From a bacterium (lineage in GTDB: Bacteria; Actinomycetota; Acidimicrobiia; Spongiisociales; Spongiisociaceae): a DNA stretch of 50,746 nucleotides. The translations under genes and the position numbers were made by a program. Within the stretch, counting starts at the first letter, position 1, and every line of letters starts with the position of its first letter. The stretch is from assembly GCA_028820935.1 (NCBI GenBank), contig JAPPHZ010000035.1:1-50746 (forward strand), in the 5' to 3' direction. This document shows positions 8,170 through 17,120 of the stretch, in pieces. The notes under the pieces were generated by a model. It searched no databases and had not been told where the DNA came from. It worked only from the letters and a program-made list of their open reading frames with translations.

Positions 8170-8365
8170 TCTTCCGGTCCTTCCCTTGGTAGCGCTGATT
8201 CCGGCGCGACATGCAGGCTTCGATACAACCGACTACGGACTCGGTGTCGGAACCCCTGCAATAGCGATCGTAATGATCCTATCCTTGTGCCCATGGCAAC
8301 TGAACATACACGCCGGGCCGGGGCTATCGGCAGACTCCCCGTCCCGATGATCCTAACTGTGTCCC

Positions 8366-10087
8366 ATGGCTGACCCCGCGGTCCCCGAGGCCGTCTCCTC
8401 GGGCAACCCACCCCCGAGCGGGTGGAGATCGACCAGGGACTACTTCCTCGCCGGGCTGGTGGCGAGCGGGTTCGCCGTGGCCTTCTCCGAGATGCTCGCC
8501 TCGTTCTTCGTGTCGGCGCCTTCGCTGGTGCTGACGATCGGGCAGAGGTTCATCGACATCACCCCGGCTGCCCTCAAGGATTGGGCCATCGCCGTCTTCG
8601 GCACCAACGACAAGGCGGTCCTGATCGGAGGGATCGTGGTGGTGACCATCATCATCGGCGGCCTGCTGGGTGTGGTGGCCCGCGAGCGCATGCCGCTGGC
8701 CGCGATGGGGTTCGTCGCCTTCGGGCTGCTCGGTTACGCCCTGGGGATCACCGATCCGCTCGCCACCGCCGGCGCCACCTTCATTCCCGCCATAGGGGCG
8801 GCCGGGAGCGGCATCGTCGTGCTGGTCCTGCTTCGCCGCCTCCTCCAGGGACCTGCCGCCGAGGCCACCGAAGCCACCGATGCCGCCGCGGCCGTATCTC
8901 CGGACTCCCGGCGGGCGTTCATGACAGCTTCGGGCGCCGCAGTGGTGCTCGCGGCGGGCCAGGTGGTGATCGGGCGGCTCGCCGCCGACCGGACCCAGTC
9001 GGTGGTGGCGGCCCGTGAGCAGGTCACCCTTCCTACGGTGGCCGCCTCACCCTCGACCACTGCCGCCCCTGCCGGCACCACGACGGTGGCCGCCACCGTG
9101 GCTGTCGAGGAAGCCCCGGTGGTGGAGACCACTGCCGCCACCGTGGCCGAGACGGAAGTGGTACGCACCGTGGCAGATCCGACACCCGCCCAGATCGCCC
9201 AGGTGGAGGGGGTGTCGGAGTTGATCACGCCCAACGAGACCTTCTACCGGATCGACACCGCTCTCAGCATCCCCAACGTCGACCTGGACACCTGGGAGGT
9301 CAGCTTCACCGGCCTGGTGGACTCACCCTTCAGCCTCACCTATGACGAGTTGATAGCACTTCCCATGGTGGAGCGCTACATCACCATCTGCTGCGTCTCC
9401 AACTCTGTGGGCGGCGACCTGATCGGCAACGCCAAGTGGCTCGGCGTTCCCCTGAAGGACCTGGTGGAGCGGGCCGGTGTCCGGCCCGAGGGCACGCAGT
9501 TGATCGGTCGTTCGGTCGATCGCTTCACGGTCGGCTTCCCCACAGAGGCGGTCTTCGACGGGCGGGAGGCGTTGCTCGCGATCGGCATGAATGGAGAGCC
9601 CCTCCCGGTCAGGCACGGCTTCCCCGCCCGGCTGGTGGTCTCCGGCCTGTACGGGTACGTCTCCGCCACCAAGTGGCTGTCCGAGGTCGAATTCGCCCGT
9701 TGGGAGGACTTCGACGCCTACTGGATACCGCGTGGTTGGGCCAAGGAGGCCCCGATCAAGACCCAGTCCCGGATCGACACGCCTCGCCCGGGCACCGTCG
9801 AGGTCGGTACGCGAGCCATCGCCGGGGTGGCCTGGGCACAGACTCGGGGCATCGAGATGGTCGAGGTCCAGGTCGATGGCGGCCCGTGGATGGAGGCCAT
9901 CCTGCCCGAGGAGCTCACCATCGACACCTGGCGCCAGTGGCACCTCGAATACGACTTCACTCCGGGCGCCCACACCATTGCCGTGCGGGCCACGGATGGG
10001 ACCGGGACCACCCAGACCTCCGAGATAGTTCCGCCGCGCCCGGACGGGGCCACGGGCTACCACACCATCCAGGTGGTAGGGGTCTGA
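8366..10087 (+). CDS. Membrane-anchored molybdopterin-dependent oxidoreductase (sulfite oxidase family)
   Basis: A 573-residue protein in two parts. Residues 26-160 carry four membrane segments (about 26-50, 84-104, 110-128, 138-158). Residues 181-186 read SRRAFM followed by a hydrophobic stretch, a twin-arginine-like signal in the middle of the chain. An alanine/threonine-rich linker (about 205-265) leads to the sulfite-oxidase molybdopterin fold. The molybdenum cysteine is 342 or 343 (ITICCVSNSVGG), followed by GNAKWLGVPL and a C-terminal Ig-like dimer domain (WAQTRGIEMVEVQVDGGPW). The catalytic domain probably faces outside. Substrate unknown; protein-methionine-sulfoxide reductase or sulfite oxidase activity are both possible for this family. 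Confidence 0.88.
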   Translation: MADPAVPEAVSSGNPPPSGWRSTRDYFLAGLVASGFAVAFSEMLASFFVSAPSLVLTIGQRFIDITPAALKDWAIAVFGTNDKAVLIGGIVVVTIIIGGLLGVVARERMPLAAMGFVAFGLLGYALGITDPLATAGATFIPAIGAAGSGIVVLVLLRRLLQGPAAEATEATDAAAAVSPDSRRAFMTASGAAVVLAAGQVVIGRLAADRTQSVVAAREQVTLPTVAASPSTTAAPAGTTTVAATVAVEEAPVVETTAATVAETEVVRTVADPTPAQIAQVEGVSELITPNETFYRIDTALSIPNVDLDTWEVSFTGLVDSPFSLTYDELIALPMVERYITICCVSNSVGGDLIGNAKWLGVPLKDLVERAGVRPEGTQLIGRSVDRFTVGFPTEAVFDGREALLAIGMNGEPLPVRHGFPARLVVSGLYGYVSATKWLSEVEFARWEDFDAYWIPRGWAKEAPIKTQSRIDTPRPGTVEVGTRAIAGVAWAQTRGIEMVEVQVDGGPWMEAILPEELTIDTWRQWHLEYDFTPGAHTIAVRATDGTGTTQTSEIVPPRPDGATGYHTIQVVGV

Positions 10088-10103
10088 TCCGGCGCCGGCG
10101 CCC

Positions 10104-10844
10104 CTATTTCGCCAGAGCGGCCAGGTAGTCGTCGGGGATGTCGAAGTTCCCGTAGACGCCTTGCACATCGGCCAGTTCGTCCAGCGTGTCCACCAGGCGC
10201 AGGACTCTGGCGGCACCGGAAGCGTCCAGCGGGATGGTCGTGGAGGGAAGCTGCGTGATCTCGGCGGTCTGCACGGACAGTTCGGCGTCCGCCAGGGCGT
10301 CCCGGACCACCGGGAAGTCGGTCGGCGCGGTGATCACCTCGAACTGATCGCCGCTCTCCCGGACGTCCTCGGCGCCCGACTCCAGGGCCGCCATCAAGAT
10401 GTCGTCCTCTTCACCTTCTACTAGAAGGTAACCCTTCTGGTCGAAGAGGTAGGCAACTGAGCCCGGCTCGCCGAGGTTGCCCCCGTTCCGGGTGAAGGCG
10501 GACCGGATATCCGAGGCGGCCCGGTTCCGGTTGTCGGTGAGCGCCTGCACCAGCAGCGCCACTCCCCCGGGTGCGTAGCCTTCGTAGAAGACCGTGTCGA
10601 AGCGTTCGCCTACCAGCTCTCCCGTACCGCGCTTGATGGCCCGCTCTATGTTGTCCTTGGGCACCGAGGCAGACCTGGCCTTGTCGACAGCGGTGGCCAG
10701 CACGGCGTTTCCCGCCGGATCGCCCCCACCCTGGCGAGCCGCTGCCTCGACGGCGCGGCACAGCTTGGCGAACAGGTTGCCCCGGGCCGCGTCCTGGCGC
10801 CCCTTGCGGTGCTTGATGTTCGCCCACTTGGAATGACCGGCCAT
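10104..10844 (-). CDS. yebC: YebC/PmpR family translation/regulatory factor
   Basis: A 246-residue YebC-family protein. The start MAGHSKWANIKHRKGRQDAARG is the family hallmark. DNIERAIKRGTG and YEGYAPGGVALLVQALTDN are the next conserved blocks and EPGSVAYLFDQKG follows. The family was named as transcription regulators; later work on YebC links it to translation of proline-rich stretches. GGAGAG lies 4 bases before the ATG. An open extension upstream overlaps pdxT and is not used. It follows pdxT by 19 bases, the same order as Rv2604c-Rv2603c in M. tuberculosis. Confidence 0.95.
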   Translation of the reverse strand: MAGHSKWANIKHRKGRQDAARGNLFAKLCRAVEAAARQGGGDPAGNAVLATAVDKARSASVPKDNIERAIKRGTGELVGERFDTVFYEGYAPGGVALLVQALTDNRNRAASDIRSAFTRNGGNLGEPGSVAYLFDQKGYLLVEGEEDDILMAALESGAEDVRESGDQFEVITAPTDFPVVRDALADAELSVQTAEITQLPSTTIPLDASGAARVLRLVDTLDELADVQGVYGNFDIPDDYLAALAK

Positions 10845-10863
10845 TGACTCTCCAGTCCTGTCG

Positions 10864-11424
10864 TCAAACCGCGAGGTCGATGAGCATCCGGTGAACACGG
10901 TGGTCGCCCGTGAGCTCGGGGTGGAAGGCGCACGCCATGACGTGGTCCTTCCTTACGAGGACGGGCCGGCCGTCGTGGCTGGCCAGCACCTCGATGTCGG
11001 GTGCGGTGCTGTCCACCACGGGCGCCCGGATGAAGACCGCCGGGAACGTATCCTCCCAGCCGTCCACGGCCAGGTCGCATTCGAACGACTCGTTCTGGCG
11101 ACCGAAGGCGTTCCGCTCCACCACCATGTCGAGCGCCCCCAGCAGGGGCTGGTCTCCTCCGGTCACCGCCGAGGCCAGGAGGATCATCCCGGCGCAGGTG
11201 CCGAGGGTGGGGAGCCCGTCCGAAATGCGGCTACGGAGAGGATCGACCAGCCCGTAGAGGGTGGCGAGCCGCCCGATGGTGGTCGACTCCCCTCCCGGAA
11301 TGATCAGAGCGTCGATGCCTTCCATATCGGCGGGCGTCCGGATCTCCCGGGGTATGCCTCCGGAGGCGGCCACCATCCGGACGTGCTCGCGGACGTCTCC
11401 CTGGAGGGCGAGCACCCCGACCAC
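10864..11424 (-). CDS. pdxT: Pyridoxal 5'-phosphate synthase glutaminase subunit PdxT
   Basis: A 186-residue class I glutamine amidotransferase that supplies ammonia to PdxS for PLP synthesis. The GVLALQGDVREH start, PGGESTTIG (residues 43-51), nucleophile Cys77 in GTCAGMILLA, and His168/Glu170 in AFHPELTGD are all present, as is the RAPVV segment. The start codon is GTG. It follows pdxS by 26 bases on the same strand and is surely co-transcribed with it. PdxS and PdxT form the large DXP-independent PLP synthase complex. Confidence 0.97.
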   Translation of the reverse strand: MVGVLALQGDVREHVRMVAASGGIPREIRTPADMEGIDALIIPGGESTTIGRLATLYGLVDPLRSRISDGLPTLGTCAGMILLASAVTGGDQPLLGALDMVVERNAFGRQNESFECDLAVDGWEDTFPAVFIRAPVVDSTAPDIEVLASHDGRPVLVRKDHVMACAFHPELTGDHRVHRMLIDLAV

Positions 11425-11450
11425 CGGAGCCGGCGCCTCGGGCGCGGTCG

Positions 11451-12353
11451 CTACCAGCCTCGCTCCTGCATCCGCTGGCCGGGGGGAATGTCGTCGATCT
11501 CGATCCCCACCATGGCCTCACCGAGATTGCGGGACACCTTGGCGATGATCTGGGGATCGCGGTAGAAGGTGGTGGCCTCCACGATCGCCCGGGCCCGGAC
11601 CGCCGGGTCGCCGCTCTTGAAGATTCCCGAGCCCACGAAAATGCCGTCGCATCCCAGCTGCATCATCATGGCGGCGTCCGAGGGCGTAGCGATGCCGCCG
11701 GCGGCGAAGTTGACCACCGGCAGGCTGCCCGATCCAGCCACCTCTCGCAGCAGTTCGACCGAGGCGCCCATGTCCCGCGCCAGGGCCATCATCTGGTCGT
11801 CGCCCGCGGTGGCCGCCTGAGCGATCTCCCGGTTCATCCGCCGCATGTGGGTGACGGCCTCGACCACGTTGCCGGTGCCCGGCTCCCCTTTGGTGCGGAT
11901 CATGGCGGCGCCCTCGGCGATGCGGCGCAGGGCCTCGCCGAGGTTGCGGGCGCCGCACACGAACGGCGTGGTGAAGGCCCACTTGTCGATGTGGTGATTG
12001 TTGTCGGCGGGGGTCAGGACCTCGGACTCGTCGATGTAGTCGACCCCGAGGCTCTGGAGCACCTGCGCCTCTACGAAGTGTCCGATCCGGGCCTTGGCCA
12101 TGACCGGAATCGAGACCGCCTCCATGATCTCCTGGACCTTGCTCGGGTCGGCCATCCGGGCCACTCCGCCGTGCGCCCGGATGTCGGCGGGAACCCGCTC
12201 CAGCGCCATGACAGCCACCGCCCCGGACTCCTCGGCGATGGTCGCCTGGTCGGCGTTGACGACATCCATGATCACGCCACCCTTGAGCATCTCGGCCAGG
12301 CCACGCTTTACCCGCAGCGTGCCGGTCGTCTCCGCCTTGGTGCCCTGTTCCAT
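11451..12353 (-). CDS. pdxS: Pyridoxal 5'-phosphate synthase lyase subunit PdxS
   Basis: A 300-residue (beta/alpha)8 PLP synthase that combines ribose 5-phosphate, glyceraldehyde 3-phosphate and ammonia into PLP. Family blocks: [54 protein letters not shown] with the first active-site lysine, [11 protein letters not shown] with the second lysine and phosphate loop, and [14 protein letters not shown]. Length is as expected. AAAGGA lies 10 bases before the ATG. A likely promoter sits just upstream (12381-12420). This is the first gene of pdxS-pdxT-yebC. Confidence 0.98.
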   Translation of the reverse strand: MEQGTKAETTGTLRVKRGLAEMLKGGVIMDVVNADQATIAEESGAVAVMALERVPADIRAHGGVARMADPSKVQEIMEAVSIPVMAKARIGHFVEAQVLQSLGVDYIDESEVLTPADNNHHIDKWAFTTPFVCGARNLGEALRRIAEGAAMIRTKGEPGTGNVVEAVTHMRRMNREIAQAATAGDDQMMALARDMGASVELLREVAGSGSLPVVNFAAGGIATPSDAAMMMQLGCDGIFVGSGIFKSGDPAVRARAIVEATTFYRDPQIIAKVSRNLGEAMVGIEIDDIPPGQRMQERGW

Positions 12354-12380
12354 GGCGATTTCGTCCTTTCGATAGTACCA

Positions 12381-12420
12381 GTTATAAGGAATATTCTACC
12401 GTGTCCAAGCCTCAGCGCAA
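12381..12420 (-). promoter_or_regulatory. Putative pdxS promoter(s)
   Basis: In the A+T-rich gap before pdxS two overlapping hexamer pairs are seen on the minus strand: TTGGAC (12403-12408) with TATAAC (12381-12386), spacer 16, and TTGCGC (12415-12420) with TAGAAT (12393-12398), spacer 16. Either gives a short leader to the ATG at 12353. Confidence 0.45.
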
Positions 12421-12432
12421 CCCTTAAGAGCG

Positions 12433-13470
12433 CTATCCGGCGCGGGTGGCCAGGCGGTACAACTCGACGTACCGCGAGATCACCCTCCCCCAGTCGTACC
12501 GTTCGACCCGGGCCGAAGATCCCTCCGCCAGGCGCTCCCTCATGCCCGGGTCGGCCAGCACCGCCTTGAGGGTGCCGGCCAGGGCGGCGGGGTCGCCGTT
12601 CCTGAACATGAGGCCCGTCCCGCCGAGCACGTCCTCGAATGCGGGCAGGTCGCTGGCCACCACGGCGCACCCCGCCGCCATGCCCTCCGCGACCGTTATC
12701 CCGAAGCTCTCTCCGCCCCGGTTGGGGGCGCAGAACACGCCGCTGCCGGCCAGGACGGAGCGCTTCTCGGCCTCCGACACCCGGCCCAGGAACTCGACGC
12801 CCTCGGTCGGGGGCGACTCCCCGCCACCGACCACCACCAGCCGGGCGTCCGGTACCTCGGAGCGCACCACCGGCCAGGCGGACAGCAGCAGGTCCCGGCC
12901 CTTGCGAGGGTCGGGCCGGCCTACGAAGGCCACCCGGCGAGGATCGCGTCGCGCCTCGACCCGGAAGGAGGCCACATTTACGGCGTTGGGGATCTCCACC
13001 AGGTCGAGACCGAGCCCCTCGACGGCGCTTCGGGCGGTCCGGCTCACCGCGGTGGCCACCACATCTCCCAGCAACAGCCGCACCAAGCCTCTCCCCCATC
13101 GGTACGCGGCGCGGAACGCGGGAGACGGGTCGGCGTGGAAGGTCACCACGGTCGGCCGTCCGGTCCGGAGAGCCGCCCATCCGACCAGGGGGACCATAGG
13201 CTCGTGTACGTGGATCACGTCCGCGCCGGCCACGGCGGTCCGCACCCGGCGGAAGGCCACGGGCGACAGGGCGATGGGCGCGCGGGAGCGGTTCACCGGA
13301 AACATCACGGGGCGGCCCGCGTTCGCCGCCGCGGCACCGGATCCGGCTCCCGGACCCACCGCGAAGGCTTCCTCGCCCTGCCGCTGCAGATGCTCGACGA
13401 GCCCGAGTACCTGCTGCTGGACGCCACCCGGGATGTCGAGGGCGTAGGGCGAGATGACGGCGACCCTCAA
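12433..13470 (-). CDS. pimA: GT4 glycosyltransferase, PimA-like phosphatidylinositol mannosyltransferase
   Basis: A 345-residue GT-B glycosyltransferase of family GT4. The N-terminal LRVAVISPYALDIPGGVQ, the middle IHVHEPMVPLVGW and VVTFHADPSP, and the donor-site APNRGGESFGITVAEGMAAG (E-x7-E motif) match PimA, which adds the first mannose from GDP-mannose to phosphatidylinositol on the inner membrane face. A TTG start at 13470 is chosen: it overlaps the TGA of the PatA-like gene (TTGA) and has GGGAGG a few bases upstream. The order pgsA-patA-pimA is that of Rv2612c-Rv2610c and supports the role. The sugar donor is inferred. Confidence 0.85.
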   Translation of the reverse strand: MRVAVISPYALDIPGGVQQQVLGLVEHLQRQGEEAFAVGPGAGSGAAAANAGRPVMFPVNRSRAPIALSPVAFRRVRTAVAGADVIHVHEPMVPLVGWAALRTGRPTVVTFHADPSPAFRAAYRWGRGLVRLLLGDVVATAVSRTARSAVEGLGLDLVEIPNAVNVASFRVEARRDPRRVAFVGRPDPRKGRDLLLSAWPVVRSEVPDARLVVVGGGESPPTEGVEFLGRVSEAEKRSVLAGSGVFCAPNRGGESFGITVAEGMAAGCAVVASDLPAFEDVLGGTGLMFRNGDPAALAGTLKAVLADPGMRERLAEGSSARVERYDWGRVISRYVELYRLATRAG

Positions 13471-14372
13471 GCATCCTCCCGGCGCCGCTCGAGGAAGTCG
13501 CGGTCGGACGGCCAGTTGGGTTGGACGAGGTGCCACTGGGTGGGTGCTTCCCGGATCATGTCCTCGTACCGGTGCGCCAGGCTCTGGGTGATGCCGCCCA
13601 TCCGGTCCGGGTCCTCCGGACCGGGATCCTCGATGGGAGCGAGCACCACCACCCGGTGACCCGCGCCCCGCTTGAAGTACGAGACCACGGGGAGCAGGAC
13701 CGCACCGTTGCGGATCGCCAGGGCAGCCGGGCCGGCCGGCAGGGTGGTCCTCTCTCCGAAGAACTCCACTTCCACGCCGCGCCCGCCGATGTCACGGTCG
13801 GCGACCAGCGCGATGACCCGTCCCTCCAGCAGGTCCTTGCGCAGCGCCCGCATCGTGGACAGGCCTTCCGCCAGCACCACCCGGATACCGAGTTGGGCCC
13901 GCATGCCGGTGAACCACCGGGCCAGCCGGCGGTTGGCCAGCGCCTCCGCCACGGCGGTGATCTGTACTTTCGCATCCTCCGCCAGCGTGCCCGCCAGCTC
14001 CCAGTTGCCCACGTGGGGAAGCGCCGCCACGATGGGTCTCCCGGTCTCCTGGGCCGCCCGGACGTGTTCCAGCCCGGTCAGCGTCACCCGTGACCTCACC
14101 GCCTCCGCCCGCCGCGGCCGGAACCAGAGCGTCTCCGCCCAATAGCGGCCATAGGCGCTGAACACCTCCCGGGCCGCTCGCTCCACGGCCCGCGCATCGC
14201 TCCGGCCGAGAACCCGTCCCATATGCCGGATCGCCATGGCCTTGCGCTCCCGCGCCCAGAGCCAGCAGAGCCGGCCTGCCCAGCGACCCAGGTGGCGGAC
14301 GATCGGTTCGGGTAGAGCTCCGAAGATCCCCGCGCCTGCCCGGTAGGTCAGGTAGGTGAGCAGGTCAGTCAC
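13467..14372 (-). CDS. LpxL/HtrB-type acyltransferase, PatA-like (phosphatidylinositol mannoside acyltransferase)
   Basis: A 301-residue lysophospholipid acyltransferase-like protein. The catalytic H-x4-E motif is His120-Glu125 in PHVGNWELAG. VIALVADRDIGGRGVEVEFFG is the second conserved block, and IREAPTQWHLVQPNWP closes the domain as in HtrB and PatA proteins. In mycobacteria PatA puts a fatty acid on the mannose of PIMs at the cytoplasmic membrane. The GTG start overlaps the pgsA end by 8 bases and the stop overlaps the pimA start, so the three are one unit. The acyl acceptor is inferred from context. Confidence 0.88.
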   Translation of the reverse strand: MTDLLTYLTYRAGAGIFGALPEPIVRHLGRWAGRLCWLWARERKAMAIRHMGRVLGRSDARAVERAAREVFSAYGRYWAETLWFRPRRAEAVRSRVTLTGLEHVRAAQETGRPIVAALPHVGNWELAGTLAEDAKVQITAVAEALANRRLARWFTGMRAQLGIRVVLAEGLSTMRALRKDLLEGRVIALVADRDIGGRGVEVEFFGERTTLPAGPAALAIRNGAVLLPVVSYFKRGAGHRVVVLAPIEDPGPEDPDRMGGITQSLAHRYEDMIREAPTQWHLVQPNWPSDRDFLERRREDA

Positions 14373-14964
14373 CCGATGACAGCTGCCGCCAGGTCTTGAA
14401 GAACCGTTGGAAGACGGTTAGCCAGGTGAGGATGGCCATGAGCCACAGCATGACCGAGACCTGATCGAAGAGGAAACCCGCCGCGAAGAGGATTACCCGC
14501 TCGGCCCGACCCATCAGGCCGCCCCGGCCCTCGACGCGCCCGATGTCGGCCTTGGCCCGGAGGTAGGAGATGACCAGCGAGGCCCCCAGGCTCAGCACGC
14601 AGAGCACGACGAGGGCAGGATCGCCTTCCTGAGGTGAGAGCCGGGAGGTGAGCCAGAAGGAGCAGGCCGCGAACATGGCCGTCTCACCGATACGATCGAA
14701 CACGGAGTCGAGCAGGGCACCCCGGGGCGAATCCGATCGCGACGCCCGAGCAACCGACCCGTCCAACCCGTCGAGAGCCGAACCGCCCAGGATCACCAGG
14801 GCCCCGACGACCACGTTGCCGGTGGCGAGTAGGACGGATCCGATCAGGGTGACCACCAGCCCGGTCACGGTCAGGTGGGCGGGTCGTACCCCGAGGCGGG
14901 CCAGGCCACGACCGATTGGCGCCACCACTTTCTCGACATGCTCGCGGGCCCAGACTTCGATCAC
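14365..14964 (-). CDS. pgsA: CDP-alcohol phosphatidyltransferase, likely phosphatidylinositol (phosphate) synthase
   Basis: A 199-residue integral membrane enzyme. LDGLDGSVARASRSDSPRGA runs into LLDSVFDRIGE, giving the full D-G-x2-A-R-x8-G-x3-D-x3-D motif. About five or six membrane segments follow from residue 20. Its place ahead of the PatA and PimA-like genes matches Rv2612c (pgsA1), the phosphatidylinositol-phosphate synthase, so inositol phosphate is the expected acceptor. The GTG at 14964 is chosen because GGAAGGAG lies 5 bases upstream; a longer frame to 15003 has no such site. It is divergent from the EF-G2 gene across a short gap. Confidence 0.87.
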   Translation of the reverse strand: MIEVWAREHVEKVVAPIGRGLARLGVRPAHLTVTGLVVTLIGSVLLATGNVVVGALVILGGSALDGLDGSVARASRSDSPRGALLDSVFDRIGETAMFAACSFWLTSRLSPQEGDPALVVLCVLSLGASLVISYLRAKADIGRVEGRGGLMGRAERVILFAAGFLFDQVSVMLWLMAILTWLTVFQRFFKTWRQLSSGD

Positions 14965-15009
14965 GGTGGCTCCTTCCGCTCGGGAAGCTACCACAGACGG
15001 CAAGCATCG

Positions 15010-15015
15010 TATGAT
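15010..15015 (+). promoter_or_regulatory. -10-like hexamer before the EF-G2-type gene
   Basis: TATGAT stands 38 bases before the ATG at 15054, in the gap between two divergent operons. No matching -35 hexamer is seen, so this is tentative. Confidence 0.3.
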
Positions 15016-15053
15016 TGCCTACACTCGGATGCCCCACAAGGAAGCGGAGGAGG

Positions 15054-17102
15054 ATGCGACCGGAGAACATTCGAAACGTGGGCCTCTTCGGCCACGGAGG
15101 TTCCGGTAAGACCTCCCTGGCCGAGGCTCTCCTTTTCAACGCCGGCGAGATCAACCGCATCGGCTCCGTCGATGCCGGCAACACGGTCATGGACCACGAG
15201 CCCGAGGAGATCGAGCGCCAGAGCTCGCTGGGGCTCGGAGTGGCATCCTTCGATCACAACGGTACCCGGGTCAACCTCATCGATACACCCGGGTACGCCG
15301 ACTTCGTGGGGGAAGCGCTGGCGGCGTTGCGAGCCGTCGACCTGGCCGTGTTCGTGGTCTCCGGCGTGGACGGCGTGGAGGTGCAGACCGAGATCCTCTG
15401 GGAAGCCGCCCGCCTCGAGGGCATCCCGAGGGTGGTCTTCATCAACAAGCTCGACAGGGACCGCGCCTCGTTCTCCCGCACCCTGGACGAACTCGTGGAG
15501 GCCTTCGGCAAGCGTATCGCTCCCATCCAGATTCCGATCGGCGAGGAGCAGAGCCTGAGCGGAGTGGTCAGGCTGGTTTCGGGCCGCGCCTACCGCTACA
15601 GATCGGGCCGGACGGAGGGCACTCCGACCGACATTCCACCCGAGGTTGCCGACGATTTCGAAGAGACCCGTTCCGCCCTCGTGGAGTCGGTGGTGGAGAC
15701 TGACGACGACCTGCTGGAGGCCTACTTCGAGGGGGAGGAGCCGTCGGCGGACCGGATGGTGCAGGTCATCCACGACGGGATGCTGGAGGGAGACATCTTC
15801 CCGGTGCTGGTGGGGTCCGCGGGTTCGCTGGTGGGAATCGACACGCTGGCCGAGTTCGTGGTCGACTTCGGCCCCGATCCCCTGGAGCGGACCATGCCCG
15901 CCACCCGGAGCGGCGACCTGGCGCCCGATGTCGACGCCCCGGCGGTGGCCTACACCTTCAAGACATCGGGGGACCAGTACGTGGGCCGGGTCAATACCTT
16001 CCGGGTCTTCTCGGGCTCGTTCAGGCCCGACACCGTGCTCGAGAACCCCTCCAGGGACAAGCTCAAGATGTCCAGCCTCTTCTCACTCCAGGGCAAGGAC
16101 CACGCCGCGCTGCCGGAGGTGACGGTCGGGTCCATCGGGTCGGTGGCCAAGCTCGACCGGCTGCGGGTGGGCGACACCCTGAGGGCCTCGGGCAGCGATG
16201 TCGAGATCGCACCGGTCCGGGTGCCCCGCCCCGTACACGAGGTAACGGTGTCGCCCCGCTCCACCCAGGATGAGGACAAGCTCTCGACTGCCCTGGCCCG
16301 GATCCAGGAAGAGGACCCCACCATCATGGTGCAGCGTCGCGCCGAGACCAGCGAAACGGTCCTCTCGGGCCTCGGGGAGGCCCACGTCAGCGTCACGCTG
16401 GCCAAGGTGGCGCGGCTATTCGGGGTCGAGGTGGACACGGGCGTACCGCGCATTCCCTACCGGGAGACCATCCAGGGGCGGGCCGACGTGGAGGGCAAGC
16501 ACAAGAAGCAATCGGGCGGGCGGGGACAGTTCGGCGTGGCATACGTGCGGTTCGAGCCCAACCATCGGGGCGAGGGTTACGAGTTCGTCGATCAGATCAA
16601 GGGCGGGTCGATTCCCCGGAGCCTCATCCCGGCGGTCGACAAGGGGATCCGGGAGGCACTCGAGCGGGGCATCCTGGCCGGCTACCCGGTAATCGACGTC
16701 CGGGCCACGGTCTATGACGGCAAGTTCCACTCCGTCGACTCCGATGAGCTCAGCTTCCGGATGGCGGGGATCATGGCCGTCCGGGCGGCGGCCTCCGACC
16801 TGCGGGCTACCATCCTCGAACCCATCGCCGTGGTCACCATCCGGGTGCCCGAGGACTACATGGGCGACGTGATCGGTGACATCAACGCCAAGCGGGGGCG
16901 GGTGCTCGGGATGGACGCCGACGGGCGGAGCCGGGTCCTGAAGGTGGAGGTCCCGATGGCCGAGGTGCAGCGCTACTCCGTCGATCTGCGGTCGATGACC
17001 GGAGGGCGTGGATCCTTCGACATCGAGTTCGCCCGCTACGAGCCCGCTCCGCCCCAGGAAGTGCAGCGGGTCGTGGCGGCGACCAAGGCCGCGGCCGAGT
17101 AG
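15054..17102 (+). CDS. fusA2: Elongation factor G-like GTPase (EF-G2 type)
   Basis: A 682-residue translation-factor GTPase with EF-G domain order. Domain I has P-loop GHGGSGKTSL (about residues 12-21), IDTPGYADF (switch II) and NKLD. The later domains carry GLGEAHVSVTLAKV, KQSGGRGQFGVAYVRFEP and VPEDYMGDVIGDINAKRGRV. In canonical EF-G the switch II reads DTPGH; here the histidine is tyrosine, as I recall for the EF-G2 group (M. tuberculosis FusA2), so the role is probably not ordinary translocation. The ATG at 15054 follows GGAGG closely; an upstream in-frame ATG at 15015 lacks a site. It is followed by gltA after 18 bases. Confidence 0.88.
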   Translation: MRPENIRNVGLFGHGGSGKTSLAEALLFNAGEINRIGSVDAGNTVMDHEPEEIERQSSLGLGVASFDHNGTRVNLIDTPGYADFVGEALAALRAVDLAVFVVSGVDGVEVQTEILWEAARLEGIPRVVFINKLDRDRASFSRTLDELVEAFGKRIAPIQIPIGEEQSLSGVVRLVSGRAYRYRSGRTEGTPTDIPPEVADDFEETRSALVESVVETDDDLLEAYFEGEEPSADRMVQVIHDGMLEGDIFPVLVGSAGSLVGIDTLAEFVVDFGPDPLERTMPATRSGDLAPDVDAPAVAYTFKTSGDQYVGRVNTFRVFSGSFRPDTVLENPSRDKLKMSSLFSLQGKDHAALPEVTVGSIGSVAKLDRLRVGDTLRASGSDVEIAPVRVPRPVHEVTVSPRSTQDEDKLSTALARIQEEDPTIMVQRRAETSETVLSGLGEAHVSVTLAKVARLFGVEVDTGVPRIPYRETIQGRADVEGKHKKQSGGRGQFGVAYVRFEPNHRGEGYEFVDQIKGGSIPRSLIPAVDKGIREALERGILAGYPVIDVRATVYDGKFHSVDSDELSFRMAGIMAVRAAASDLRATILEPIAVVTIRVPEDYMGDVIGDINAKRGRVLGMDADGRSRVLKVEVPMAEVQRYSVDLRSMTGGRGSFDIEFARYEPAPPQEVQRVVAATKAAAE

Positions 17103-17120
17103 GAGGGACGAGCGCAGCAC

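Noticed and set aside
12308-13474. 388-codon minus-strand frame over pimA
   Set aside because: Out-of-frame Gly/Arg-rich shadow of the PimA-like gene.
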